A stretch of 64,000 nt of DNA from Pteria penguin. Lineage: Eukaryota > Mollusca > Bivalvia > Pterioida > Pteriidae. Location of the stretch: contig CM068580.1 of assembly GCA_035048485.1 (NCBI GenBank), positions 38,412,085 to 38,476,084 of the forward strand, read 5' to 3'. Position numbers and translations under genes: made by a program. The notes beneath the pieces were generated by a model. It saw nothing but the letters and a program-made list of their open reading frames with translations, searched no databases and was not told the origin of the DNA. The first letter of the stretch is position 1, and every line of letters begins with the position of its first letter. This document shows positions 46,501-59,097 of the stretch, in pieces.

Positions 46501-48770
46501 AGAACATAAAATATGTGACCATGTATTCAATGTTGTACGTACCCCCTATTTACATTACAGAGACCAAGCTTACCGAACTTGTGACCGTGGTTAGTGTCAT
46601 TTTTAATTTTCAAATTTATTGGGGGTGTTAGTAAATACAAAAATTAAATAATGTTTTACTTATTTGTATTTTTTGTTTTTGTTGTATTTACCACTCCAAG
46701 TAAATTTAAAAATTATAACATGACACAAACATTGAAATCTACGTCTTCGTGAATCAGTCTTTTATACGTTAATCAAAGGTTATGTGTATGGCCATTTCAG
46801 TTTTAGATTTTTCAGGTTATTCACTGTACTTCATCTTACTGTTTTTATCTGTCATTCCCTTAACTTGGAGTTTGCATTGAATAGTTAAAAATAACCACTT
46901 TGTCAACATTCATTGATTAAAATATAAGATCACCTAAGGAATCATAATTTTAATTCTAATCTTAGGCAGTCACCATTCTTTGTTTCTTTCTTGGGGTGGG
47001 GGTAAGGTGGACTCTGTATAGAAATCAACCTATACTGAGAGACCACCTGTCTTGATTAGTCACTTTTCTACTTTCCCTTCGGTGTCTGTCGAAAAAAAGG
47101 TTTGACTATACTCACTGTTAGTAATTAAGAGGTGGAAATTTGAAAATGATACATAAAATGCGTTATTTGAAAACAGTTCGACTGCCTATTGATTTAATCA
47201 CATAGATCTCCACCTTATCCTCATCTTTCAAAGGTATTAAGAAAACAACACTTAAACAGGATACATTAATCCAATTGTTATGATAAACGCGACCTGTAAA
47301 CGCTGTAAGATATCAGTTGCCACGATACGGCTAAATATACTGCTAAAATACAGTTTTGTTACAATCAGCTTTATATTAATATCTCCCATGATACTGAAGA
47401 ATGTATCCACTGAAATTAGGCAAAATACCTTTGTCCTTATCAGAGCTGGGACCCACCTAGACGTTTTAAATATCATTAGAAAATGGACGAATACTCCAAC
47501 TGTGGTCCGTGAAAATTTCTCGCCAATGCTCGTACAGTAGGGGCGGGTCCAGCAGTTTTTGAAAGATGTGTTCAATTCTTTGGGGATAAAATTTTGCAAA
47601 GAGGACATACGCCACTTTAGAAATTGTAAACATTAACATTGTTTAATAAAATTTTCCATTAGAAGGGGTGAGTTGGAATGAAGGTTTCGTGCCCATTAAC
47701 ACTGCCTGGACTCGCCATTAAAACTGTTCCGCGAGTAATTTTATTATAAATGATAAGACTTGCACACTAAGTGGATTTTTATTGTCATAATGTAAATGTG
47801 TCGGCATGAAGATTAATTTCGTGTGAAATGGGAAGTAATAAAATTTTGGTTATTGTCATTAAGTGATTGACGTCACACACATGGGGAATACATCATGTCG
47901 TAAGGTATCGTAGTGACCTTTTATTACAGAAGACATGCTCGAGGTCAGCGCCAAGCAATTAATCACTAGTAAATGGAGTCGTTAAACAAAATAAAGGAAG
48001 ACATTTTAACTAAAACGATGAAAACCTGTATATAACTGTTTATGCATAATGCAGATTACGTAATAGATGCTAATATACATTGAACGATAAAGGTTAAAGA
48101 GACATCTGCATATATATATATATAAATAAACAAATAAATAATTATATATACACTGTACATAAATAGATTAAAATCGTGTTTGTTAAGCCAAAAACCATTT
48201 TAAAAGTAGGGCCATCTCAAGGTATTGTAGTTTTTCTCGTATCCATATCGCAATTTTTCCCTAACATACATGTATATGTACTTTGACCACCTTTTTTCTA
48301 GGAACAGATAAACAAAACGATAATAAATAAATAAATTAGTTAATAATTGCTTTGCATAGAATCCTATGTAGATATCTGAATATCGACCAGATATAGGTGC
48401 TTTATTTGTAAGTATAAACACCTATGGTATTACAGTTTGTGCTAACCTACTGATTAAACTGATTTTGAGGAATGAGAGCTTTACCTTTATAGTCCTCTGG
48501 TATTAGCAGATTCTCGCCTATATCCTGATAATTCCGGGTACTGGGATCTATATGAAGACTTCGAGCCGTCACTTTCTGAATTGTCCTTTTTCGATACAAC
48601 AAAAGAGGCTGTGTGAGATCGAAGTTGAACCTAGATCTGTCGACTGGTATGGGTGAGCTGGCAGGGTCACACTGGACGACGACGGGGAGGGGAAAAATCC
48701 TGATAACCTCCGCAAGGGATAGCACTCCCTCCTCAAAATTTAAAGAGAGCGGCTCCTCCGTATCGCACAT
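43581..48770 (-). CDS. CABIT gene A: GAREM-like adaptor (CABIT + SAM), 2 coding exons
   Basis: Exon 1 is 48770-48485 (start ATG 48770), exon 2 is 46486-43581. The splice is G|gtaaag ... tttcag|GATGG, phase 1, giving 1063 aa (human GAREM1 is 876). The CABIT region is about residues 15-335, with two core motifs: LLIPEDYKGWF (88-98) and C195 followed by LLPFDQKGLF (204-213). A long Ser-rich tail carries six prolines (459-464), YFDM (385-388), YTKM (418-421), YDIP (510-513) and YENI (604-607). A SAM domain fills about 995-1063. GAREM proteins bind GRB2 and SHP2 after receptor tyrosine kinase activation and tune ERK signalling (family knowledge). YENI fits a GRB2-type pYxN site and the two YxxM sites a PI3K-type site (inference). 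It is head to head with gene B, 5.9 kb away. The 2.0-kb intron shows no recognised feature. Orthology to GAREM rather than THEMIS rests on the SAM domain. Confidence 0.92.
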
Positions 48771-49800
48771 GATTAAATACTATTGTTCACAAATTCAGTT
48801 TCACTTGGTATTAATTACAACTTCGCCAAGTACCAAAAATGGTCGTAAAGGAAATAAAAAAGAAAAAAAAAACATAAATAAAAGCTTAATAGGCTGTAAT
48901 AGGAAATACCTCCTCCATGTCCAACACATACGGCGACGTGAACTGCTTCATGAATCAAATATCAAATTGAATTAGAATTTCCTGCTCTCTCATAGACATC
49001 TGCATAAAGCAAACAACGTGGTTATATAGGCCTTATAAAGATAAACTTCCTCGTGCTGGAGTGGGGATTTGTGATATTTCGAGTGTTAGATAGACAGCGC
49101 CCATCATACCCTTAAAGCAATGATTACTCATTAGACTTTTACTATTGTTCCATCTTTTGTCAATATTAAGCATTCCTTGTACTCGATCTTACTATTAAGT
49201 GATCCGTTTTATTGTTCATTCACATTCCGATCAGATTTAATCACTGTATCAATTTGCACATAGAAATGAATAGAATGTCCACCCTGTACCAAGTATAATC
49301 AGAATCCAGACTGCGCAGTATTCGTTACTTGATGCCGTTTCGCTGGTTACACGCAATGCATCGCTCACGCAACTTTCTCCTCATTGACCCCTTCAGTCTT
49401 GTGATGCACAAGAACGAGTTTATATTAACAAAGACATCTTAAAACGTATAAAGGAAGTCAGAGGTTTGTACGATTTAATACGATGTGAGTACAATGATCA
49501 TCCTCAAGACTAAAGAGGATCTCTTCCCTCTTACTCGATAACGAAGACAATGTGTTGATGCATTCTAAATGGGTTGAATGAGCCACCTTTCAAGTGGATC
49601 CCGCCATAAAAATTGTTACATTATTTTACAACCATATATAATGTATACATATATAGTACTTATATTGTATAGTATAATTTTATGAGTGAGGTACATAGAT
49701 AACACGTCGAATTGGGTTTTATCATGAACTCATGGCCTTACCAATGACAAAAGAAAAAGAAAATATTACAATTTCGCTCGCTGTTGTATCGCACAACCTG
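48771..49800. other. Spacer upstream of CABIT gene A
   Basis: Presumably holds the gene A promoter. No exon, RNA gene or repeat recognised. The 120-codon plus-strand ORF at 48613-48975 is antisense to exon 1 and unsupported. Confidence 0.4.
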
Positions 49801-49837
49801 ATGTCTGTATATGTATGTATGTATGTATGTATGTATA

Positions 49838-49872
<35 letters not shown>

Positions 49873-50345
49873 ATGTATATGTTTACTTATACATGTATGT
49901 ATGTATAGGTTTACATATACATGTATGTCTGTCTGTCTGTCTGTCTGTCTGTATGTATATGTTTACTTATACATGTATGTATGTATGTATGTATGTATAG
50001 GTTCACATATACATGTATGTATGTATGTATGTATGTATGTATGTATGTATGTATGTATGTATGTATGTATGTGTGTATGTATGTATGTATGTATGTATGT
50101 ATGTATGTATGTATGTATGTATGTATGTATGTATGTATGTATGTATGTGTGTATGTATGTATGTATGTATGTATGTATGTATGTATGTATGTATGTATGT
50201 ATGTATGTATGTCAGTGTGTGTGTATGTATGTATGTATGTATGTATGCACGCTTGCATGTATGTGTGTAGGTGTGTGTGAGTGAGTGTATGTGTAGGTGT
50301 AGGTGTGTGTGTGTGTGTTGATGCGTGCGTAGGTGTGTGTATCAT
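49801..50345. repeat. (TATG)n / (GTCT)n / (GTGT)n microsatellite complex
   Basis: About 540 bp, mostly tatg tetramers, with interspersed gtct runs at 49845-49875 and 49926-49953 and a gtgtgt end. The Cys-Met-Tyr-Val and Thr-His-Ile repeats of the ORFs here are artefacts. Confidence 0.97.
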
Positions 50346-50479
50346 GCATGCTCATGCCACAAATATAATGTATTTAATTTACGATAATTTCCTTCCGTAT
50401 TACGATGTAACTGAAATATGTTGAAAAATAACGTAGAGAAGCTAATCAATAAATTTTTTTCTTTTTTCATATAAAATAC

Positions 50480-50930
50480 AGGAACATGCAGGGGCGGATT
50501 TAATGGGGGCGTAGGGGAGTTCGAAACCCCCCCCCCCTAAAAGAGAGAGAGAGAGAGAGCACATTATGTATTATCTGTCACTTTCTACGCGACACACTAG
50601 ATGTAGTATAAACTGCATAGTATAGGTAAATCGTGCATCTCTCGGCATTTTCGGGTAATATTTCGATTGAACCCCGATCCAAACCCTTTCATTACTGAAA
50701 AGAATGGCAGATCGCCACCCTTTTTTCAAAAATCTCCTCCTATAGATACTTCAGTACTGCCCACTAGGAGTAATGTACGTGAGAAAAGGCAAAAGATGAA
50801 GGCGGATTTTGTGATGCCGCCGAGTTTGATTTATTAGATTTTTATGTTATAAAATCGTTAAAATGTAGGAGCTGCCTGTGGGCTTCGGCCCCCCCCCCCC
50901 TGGTCATCCAACGCCAAAACCTGGATCAGT
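50480..50930. repeat. Remnants of GGCGGAT / poly-C elements
   Basis: 'aggggcggatttaatggggg' with a C13 run (50527-50539), followed by (GA)n. A second poly-C run with 'ctggtcatccaacgcc' lies near 50890. Exact boundaries are not resolved. Confidence 0.45.
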
Positions 50931-51077
50931 CCCTAACACGTAACGTGTAAATAAATAATTTACAAGTTTTATAGAATCTGAAATTCTGTAAATGGGAAAC
51001 AGCGCATCCACTAATCTTCCTTCTGTATCTTCAGAACATACAAATTGACGTTCAAGACAATGAATCAGTCACCCTGG

Positions 51078-51310
51078 ATTTACCCCTTCAGAAAATCAAT
51101 TTCTGGAATGACGTAGAAGAGCTCATCCCAGTCCAACGGAAAGTTGGCCCATGTGATATCGCAGCGGACTTCAAATCTTAGATTCCAGGTTGGTTTCCGG
51201 TTGTCGGTTTGTATTTTTCTAGGGTGATTTATTATTTTTTTCCTCCAAAGATGTCCGCCGGATGAGACAATATAAACCGAAGTCCGCGTCACAATGTACG
51301 TCAGCACGTA
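51078..51310 (-). pseudogene. Possible Cys-loop receptor ligand-binding-domain fragment
   Basis: An open minus-strand stretch of about 77 codons includes VYIVSSGGHLW, then after a longer loop RFEVRCDITWANFPLDWDEL. The spacing C-x6-FPxD equals that of the Cys-loop of nicotinic-type receptors (C-x6-FPFD), and the SSGG-LW stretch fits the strand before it. The second loop cysteine position is Leu. No convincing acceptor lies upstream; a donor-like 'GG|gtaaat' follows. It could be a diverged exon or a decayed copy; mollusc genomes carry many such receptors. The opposite strand is also open behind a good acceptor (ends about 51018), so strand assignment is not secure. Confidence 0.33.
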
Positions 51311-51419
51311 GAAGATCCCTCACTGCTGGATCAGTAGCATAGGGTATACTTATGAGGCAGTACAGCAGACATGTGCTGCCACTATGTCAGCACTAATGTC
51401 TTGCAGTGGCGTAAAAGAA

Positions 51420-52265
51420 GAACAACCACCTCTAAAAACCAAAACAAATTCAACAAACAAACAATTAAACATACGAACAAACAAACAACAAACAACCTAT
51501 CCTTTATAAAACCAAAACAAAACAAACATACAAACAAATAAACAACATCACCTATTCCTTATAAAACCAAAACAAAACAAATAAACAAACAAACAACATA
51601 ACCTATCCCTTATAAAACCAAAACAAAACAAACAAATAAACAACATCACCTATCCCTTATAAACCAAAACACCTAACAAACAAATAAACAACATAACATA
51701 TCCCTTATAAAACTAAAAACAAAACAAACAAACAACATAAACCATCCTTTATAAAACCAAAACAAAACAAACATACAGACAAAGAAACAATATAACTTAT
51801 CCCTTGTAAAACGAAAACAAAACGAGCACACAAACACACAACATAACCTATCCCTTATAAAACGAAAACAAAACAAACATACAAACAAACAAACAACATA
51901 ACCCATCCTTTATAAAACAAAATCAAAACAAACATACTACATAACCTATCCCTTATAAAACAAAACAAACATACAAAAAAACCCAAACAACATAACCTAT
52001 CCCTTATAAAATGAAAACAAAACAAGCATACAAACAAACAAACAACATAACCTATCCCTTATAAAACGAAAACAAAACCAACATACCAACAAATAAACAG
52101 CATAACCTTTCCCTTATAAAACCAAAAGAAAACAAATATACAAACATACAAACAAACAACATAACCTATACCTTATAAAACCAAAACAAAACAAACATAC
52201 AAACAAATAAACAGCATAACCTATCTCTTATAAAACCAAACGAAAACAAACATACAAACAAAGAA
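51420..52265. repeat. AC-rich minisatellite, ~15 units of 44-56 bp
   Basis: The unit 'cataacctatcccttataaa' + 'accaaaacaaaac' + 'aaacatacaaacaaac' repeats about 15 times with length variation in the aaac runs. Minus-strand ORFs rich in Phe/Val/Cys are artefacts. Confidence 0.92.
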
Positions 52266-52271
52266 CATTCA

Positions 52272-52480
52272 CTTCAATAGTTTATATTGATTGATTCATT
52301 ATTGTTTTAAGTCACTCCACGATTATTTCATGTATATGGTGACGGCATCTGCCTAATACATTGCATAGAAATTCATACCTTTGTAACTTACCCTCCCAAA
52401 GCAGTGATGGATCTTTTATGTACTACGCCTACCGAGACATAGGACTTCGGTTTTTACCGTCTAATGCAAAGGACGGGACA
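52272..52480 (-). mobile_element. SINE copy, same family as 20615-20890
   Basis: Contains 'gttttaagtcactccacga', 'ggtgacggcatctgcctaat', 'gatcttttatgtactacgcc' and 'taccgtctaatgcaaagga'. The tRNA-like head is lost. Confidence 0.65.
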
Positions 52481-54703
52481 GTTAATCATTTCATTATCAG
52501 TATCACATATCATATATATTATTGTTGTTTATCAAATTCGGTTTCTGTCCTTGAAAGAGAAAACAGAAGACATCTGACAAAGCTGTATGACACAAATCAC
52601 CAAGGACCTGCACACAAAAAATAAAATGATAATAGTAGAATATACACGGAACGACATTACATTCTCCTTGATTCAAGTTTCACATGTCTTGTGCCATGAT
52701 AATCATTTAAAAACTATATTTCGTCTCCCTTTATGAGAGATTTTAATGAAATACTACAGGAATTATCTGCTAAATGATATCAGAAAAATATGTCAGGAAA
52801 TGCTGTTACATAATTCAGTATGATCGCCATGATAACCACTCTAAAATGTAAATGCATTTCCTTCCTTTCTAACAAAAAGTGAAACGTTACAGGACACCCA
52901 GCGTATGCAAGTTAGGAAACAGGGTTACAATATAGGACATTTTGATAAGTTATCTACCCGTATTCATTAGTGAGAAGGGAGCGGTCTGAAAGTGGTGCAA
53001 TGTCCGAGAGTTTTTTATATGGCCACTTGACCATGGTGGAATATGGCCATTCAAGTAACAGTCCCCTGTATATACATCACTGTGGTATGTATAAATAAAG
53101 AGAATTCTGAACAAGGGTAGATTCTCCTGTATCTGCAATCTACTTTACTTTAACTTTTTTTCTTTTGTTATAAACATAACAAAATAAAACCTTAATAGTA
53201 TAAAAGAGCCCCCCCCCCCCCAAAACCCAGAAAAATCAGAGGAAAAAAGCTAAGGAAAGAAAATACACGAAATTCAGCTAAGATGCACAGAATCAATGCA
53301 TAATAACCAATATGCAAGGAGATAGTCTAAGGAATTATATATCAGGAAAATTTGAAGAAGTCAAAAATAAAATTAACCAAACTACATCTCGTATGACATC
53401 TTTCTAGACCATTTTGATATATTCACCTTGATTGACTATGTCAAAATTTGTCAAAGGAGGGTACTCTAAGGGGCTTGTATATCCCCGCCCTGGACCAAAT
53501 CCTTGCTGGATCTGGCCCAATAAAACAACAATACTTGTATTTCATCCCTAACAAGTTTGATTAAATTCACTTCATCGGTTCTGAAGAAATATAAAATGTG
53601 AACAGTGTGAAAAGCGATAGTCAATGGACGATTCACTGTGGAAATCGCTCACTTGGAGCTTCGGCTCAGGTAAGCTTAAAAGAAGGCAGTGAAACATATG
53701 GTAAAAGATTAGACCACTGCAGCTTCATGTATGAAATCATCGAAGTCGGTTTCATTTTTTCCCTACATTTTCGACTTATATAATGGCCCCACTAGAAGAA
53801 GCGATGACTCCTCCATTTGCCAACGCACACTATGTCACGGTATCTCGATCGCCATTTTCTTTTCCAAATGATAGGACTGTGACGAGTCTCGGAGTGATCT
53901 CGATCCGTGGACATCTCGGTACGGAGGCCTAGTACGTCACTGGACTGCAACACGCCATCCATGCGAGATTTGAAATATCTGAATTGAAAAGCATTTTAAC
54001 GTTTAATGTGGGTGCCTGATTCTTATTTTACTTTTAATATTCCATTGCCTATCATAAACTTCGAGAAGGAAGAATTTACGAATTACCGACCGTCCACTCC
54101 TAAACTGCATGGAATTACGTCAGACCAAACATAGAGAATTATGCTTGAGAATTATATTGAGAGTTTCAGGATATAACTGATCAGTAGGCATAAGGGCATG
54201 AAAAACTAAAAACAAAAAAGGGGGTTGTATAAATCTTGTCGATCCCTCACTTTAAGTATATATAATTATACATCCTTTGCTGCCGATGTGCATTTACTAA
54301 TTCCAATGATCTTTATCTACTAAGAGAGGAAGTTTATCATCTGATTCTTTTAATAAAAGATCCAAGATCAGCAGGTATGTGTAAAGTCTACCCGCGTCTG
54401 AAACGGTGGCGAGCGTGCGGGGTGTGTTCTACATTGTGTAAGAATTGAAAAGAATAAGTGAATATCAAACAGACAAATACGCGCTAAAATACATATATAC
54501 ATAGAAATCAAATATTACGCATGAACGATTATCTTGTATACAATTATTTGATAGACATAGTGTATTGAATTTGTATTGACAATTTATTAAAGCCGATGTA
54601 ACTCGCTTTTTCAGTGCTTCTTAGGGATTTATGTTCAAAACGACAAAAAATAAATAGAGGATATGACCTTAAAACACGTTATGTGAGATTAAAGGGTTAA
54701 AAA
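52481..54703. other. Intergenic upstream of CABIT gene B
   Basis: A C12 run near 53210 and a CpG-richer patch at about 53820-53960 ('ggtatctcgatcgccatt', 'gatctcgatccgtggacat') are the only notable features. The patch may be regulatory. No exon recognised. Confidence 0.4.
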
Positions 54704-56601
54704 ATGGCGAGCTCGTCGGTGAAGAATGGACTTCCTAAAGCTGAGATTAAATGGAGTGAGAAACCAGAACCGCTCAAAGATATATTACACCAGAGTAATC
54801 TCCCTATGGTTGTAAAGCTGTGGACAGACAAGCAAGTGACCACTGGCTCCGGACCTTCGATTTCGGATATTCATCAACCCCTTCTTCTCTACAAAGAATT
54901 ACGGGAGAAGAAAATTTACGCAAAGAATGTGACCGCAGTTGATGTGCTAACTGGCGCCATCTGCCGGGAGGATCCGGTAGTCGTTATTCCAGTGGGCTAT
55001 AAAGGTAACTCCTGCTCAAAGATATTGTCTCAATTTGTAAATAAAAAGTAGAGATGAATTTATTTCATTTTCCTCCTGCAGACTATTAGACTGTTACATA
55101 CTTTCATTGATACGAGGACGGCATCAGACTGGTGCATTGCTCAGAAACCAAGACATATACATATGTTCTACCCGAATCAGTACCTATATATACTGTAACC
55201 CCATGTTTTACTATCTTATATAAAAGACAGGACACCGAAGTTAATCGAGCCCGGATCTCACATTCAGATGCTGAGCACGCCTCTGCCGACTCTGTACTTA
55301 TTGTTGATCTTCGTTTAATAATTACAACATGCACTTATTGTGCATTAGTTTGACTTCCTTGTTGAATTTGTTTTGATTGGCTACTTGAAATTGGAAATCT
55401 AATGATGTGTAGAGGTGGAGAAGGAAAATAATGATGAGGAAAGATCCCTTTCTCTTTCCTTTTTTTTAAAAGGTGTGTGTGTGTGTGTGTGTGTTCGGAC
55501 ATACACAATGGAAAGAAAAGGGAGAGAACCTCCATGATTATAATGTTTAGCCTTAACTCGATCGACTTTTAAATAAATTCTGGTTTAAATCATGCCGCAG
55601 TCTAGTCAGTGTATCAGACCACTGTCACAATTCTGAGTGAATGACGTATTACGAGTGGATTCAAAGAAATAATAATATGTACTGTAGTAGTAATTTTAGT
55701 CCTCATTATTTTTTAAATGATCGACGAACATGTCATGAAGAGGAAGTTGTATACATGTAATTATTGTCATCCAAAATACTGCAAGATATCAGAGGACTAC
55801 CATCATTCTTTTAACATAATTGATATATCTTTTGATAAATTAGGTTGGTTTCGCTTGATTGATGACGTCGACAAACCCATGACAACACTTGGTCACGTGG
55901 CTAGGATTATGCCAGTCAGATTTCTGATATGTAAAGCTATAACCGGATTTTCGGAAATTCGAAAATCGTCAACGGCAAGCAGCACAGGTGGTCTGTTCGA
56001 GAGGAGGGATATCAGCCCTGGTGTTTTTCGTGTAAACAGTATTTATGAAGACTTTGTACGCTATTCAGAAAAGAAGAATATTGTCAAAAGATTAATGAGA
56101 TGTCTAAAATGTACCTCGGAAAATGGCACCGATGTACTAATTCCCTTAGAAACGGAAGGAATATTTTATCTTGTGGAGACAAGAAAATCTGCATCAAAAA
56201 AGCTGAATTCGGAAAAAATTGGATTTGTCTACAATATCGAGGATATGTTAGAAGCTGGTCTATCCAAGAATGTGATACTAAGCTTATTATCTGGAAAGCC
56301 GCCATCAAAACAATGTGGTTTTACCTACGTTTTGAAAGTATGTGACGTCATCAGGGATCACACCGTCATAGCGTGCACACTGTCTGACTCGTCAAAGTTG
56401 TTGGAGCTTCCCATAGCGCCTAATCCGTTCTTCTTAAAGGCGGTCAACATTCCAAACGTAGAGAATGAAGTAACATACAAAAAGTCGCTTAATTACATAT
56501 CGAAAAATGTAGAGAATTATATGCAAGAGTTGAAGGTTCGGTACAATTACCGTGTCGAGGCTACGAGTGAAGATAAGCGGCAAAGTACAGAAAAACTTTG
56601 A
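54704..56601 (+). CDS. CABIT gene B: stand-alone CABIT protein, 2 coding exons
   Basis: Exon 1 is 54704-55004, exon 2 is 55844-56601. The splice is G|gtaact ... aaattag|GTTGG, phase 1, giving 352 aa. The first CABIT core is VVVIPVGYKGWF. The second has C190 followed by VLIPLETEGIF (198-208). The block SGKPPSKQCGFTYVLKV and LLELPIAP align with YGRIPNTPCSFSGTLRL and LLELPTG of gene A, so it is a paralogue. It ends about 15 residues after the last CABIT-like helix, with no SAM, Pro-rich or tyrosine-rich tail. A role as a cytosolic modulator or competitor of the longer paralogues is inference. The start is the first ATG, 'aaaaATGG' context. The 839-bp intron contains a SINE remnant. It is convergent with gene C. 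A downstream ORF in another frame (to 56782) could reflect an alternative tail but is unsupported. Confidence 0.87.
55080..55300 (-). mobile_element. SINE remnant in the intron of CABIT gene B
   Basis: 'gaggacggcatcagactggt' + 'gcattgctcag', 'ataaaagacaggacaccgaa' and 'atcgagcccggatctc' correspond to the tail, body and B-box parts of the SINE family. Confidence 0.5.
55476..55495. repeat. (GT)n microsatellite
   Basis: About ten consecutive GT dinucleotides in the intron of CABIT gene B. Confidence 0.9.
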
Positions 56602-59097
56602 TCGGAGTTCAGAAACTGATAGTCTAATCATCTCAGAATTACCAGTAAATCAGATTGTTGTAGTCGTGAGCTTAAAATTCCAAGATGGCTTTGATCATGT
56701 AGATTTATATAGTGTCCTGTACGCTAGATATGAAGAAGGTACACCTACTTTGGTGGTAAGGGGAAGGTTAAGTATCACATAAAAGTTTAAAACATTTAGA
56801 GGGGAAAGGAGCAAAACTTGAATTTTGATGTGTTTCGTAACGTGATAAAAATCGGTTCATGATCAGCCAACCCCCCCCCCCCCCCCCAAACAAACAAACA
56901 AACAAAACAACAAACAAACAAAATGTGGGACTGGCACCCAGGTTCCCTACTGCTTTGCAATAGTTAATTTTAAAACGATAAATGTTCAAAACATTTAATA
57001 TTAACACAGAAGTATCTTGCTATTTTCTTAACAGTGCTTTTTTTTCATTAAAAATACGCAAAATCGTCGTTACTGATTGACTGTTATGACTTGTGCTTTT
57101 ATACATACCATTCTTTTGGTCTCCAGTGGGGCAGAAAATCTGCTCAAATTTAGAACCTAGATTTGGTAAGTGACTAAAATACAAAACTCACTAGAATGAG
57201 CATTTGCGATCCTGCGTATTACGGACAATCTCTTTTCTCCACTTTTTACAACAGGTGGCTGTCACTTAGTCTATCATTTTCAAGATGGCGGATGGAGATG
57301 GTATGGAGGAATTAGTCAATCCCCCTTTACATGTACCTCGTATCACAGCCTACTTTCGAACTTGGATGAACAAAGCCACCCAAAATGAGGATTTAAAGCA
57401 TATGTGAATTTATACTATGTAGCCAGCTAAATGAATATAGTTTAATTAACCTCTCTGTTAAATCTATAGATAGTGTGCAATTCTTCTTGTTTGATATATT
57501 ATTTTTTTTTTTTTGAAATGGCAGTTCTTTGTTCTACGTTCAACGTCTCTTTCGAGTTTTTGTTCAATTTTAAACACTTTGTTCCCAGTGCCATCTGGAA
57601 AGACTACAGTGAAATTGTAGATGATATTGATTTATATATAGTTTTCACTCAACCAGAATTTGTTGGAGTTACCTCCCGTAGTCAGTCATATTTAAGGTCA
57701 AAAAAAAAAAAAAAGATTTTCATTCTCAGTATTACAAATTTTACGACCTTTGTTTGGAGAGGGTTTTCATAATTTTGTACTAAAATTAACAGTTTCGAAA
57801 TAAATGATATCTTAATTTATTGGTTTGTAAGCAGTTTATATTTTGAAAGTTGATTTTAAAGAAATTCACTCTATTTTTTTTAAGCATAAACTTTACAGTT
57901 TTACGCCCAAAATGGCTGACAACGGGAGATAACTTCGTGAATTTTCGTCCAGTGAAAACTATCTATATGACCACAGATAAATCATTTAAGGAATTGATGT
58001 ATTTATTTCTTGTATTACTTTAACACGTTAGAACGTCAAAAAGGAGAAGAAGTGAAGTATGTACATATGAATGTATTGTTTGGGAGTTTTTTTGGGTTTG
58101 TTTTTGTTGATGTCATTTTATACACGACTTTCCATATTTATCACTTGTAACACAATGGCGACAAAGTGTTGGCCTGTTGTGGAACACCCTAGCTATATGT
58201 AGACTGCAATACATCGTTTCTGATGTAGACTGCTCGGTGTTCCTTCCAAACCATTAGATGCAAACTCAGAAAGAACTTGTGGCAAGAGATTTATATCCGG
58301 GGCACTCGGACCATGAGCCTATCATATTTCTTCTCTCAACCCTAAACATTTGAGAGGATTCTAGAAAGCTATATAAATGAATACATGCATTGTACAAAAT
58401 TCTGTGTTCTGAAACCGTTACCACCGTGATCCTCGTTAATAGCCCCATTTTTTTTCTAATTCTACTGGTTTTTTTTCTACTTTCAATCCTTTCTTGATAG
58501 TTAAAATAATAAAAAACACATGTTATGTGCATATTAAGTCATATAAATAATCCGTCCTTGAGAAAGTTAATGAATGAAAGTTTAAGGAAACAAAAATGTA
58601 GATATTTTTTCCGATCTACACCTACAATACTATTTCTAGTCATATGGCAAGAAACAAGACTTTGTTTTATTTTTGGGTTATTAGTAAAATGTAAGATGCC
58701 TAACTGAGAATCCATATGTCATATTTAAAGTTTTGAATTTACTTGGGGTTTGCAAATACAAAATGTCAAACATGACACATACCGATGTTTATAATATCAT
58801 GAGGTCAAAATACTCCTCATTTCGTACCTCTCCCAATTTCCATTCAAGTATTCTACCGACATGTAAAACCGGGTATGGAAGAAAATACATGTATATGAAA
58901 TTCAATTTTGGATGTATTATCTTGTAAGTATACATGCAAATAATAATCAGAAATCAAAAACGATATCTGTGATTACGTTTAAAAGAGACACCAGAGATAT
59001 CGTATAAAATAATTTTATATAACTATTTGTATATTAGATATTTCGGATATTAGATTTAAGCAGATATATTCAGCTTTTTAATTAGTTTCCATGTTGT
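56602..59097. other. Spacer between convergent CABIT genes B and C
   Basis: Holds a C17 run with (caaa)n at about 56872-56920. A 40-codon ORF starts 'caagATGGCGGATGG' at 57285, stop at 57405-57407; short 'ATGGC' starts also lie at 57911 and 58155. No SAM-encoding exon for B or C was found. No RNA gene recognised. Confidence 0.4.

Noticed and set aside
47252..47608. 118-codon minus and 86-codon plus ORFs in the intron of CABIT gene A
   Set aside because: Hydrophobic, no recognised family, no splice sites I trust; both strands open in AT-rich sequence. Left unannotated.
49811..50345. ORFs of 85-157 codons (Cys-Met-Tyr-Val; Thr-His-Ile)
   Set aside because: Translations of the TATG microsatellite.
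51673..52037. Phe/Val/Cys-rich minus-strand ORFs
   Set aside because: Translations of the AC-rich minisatellite.
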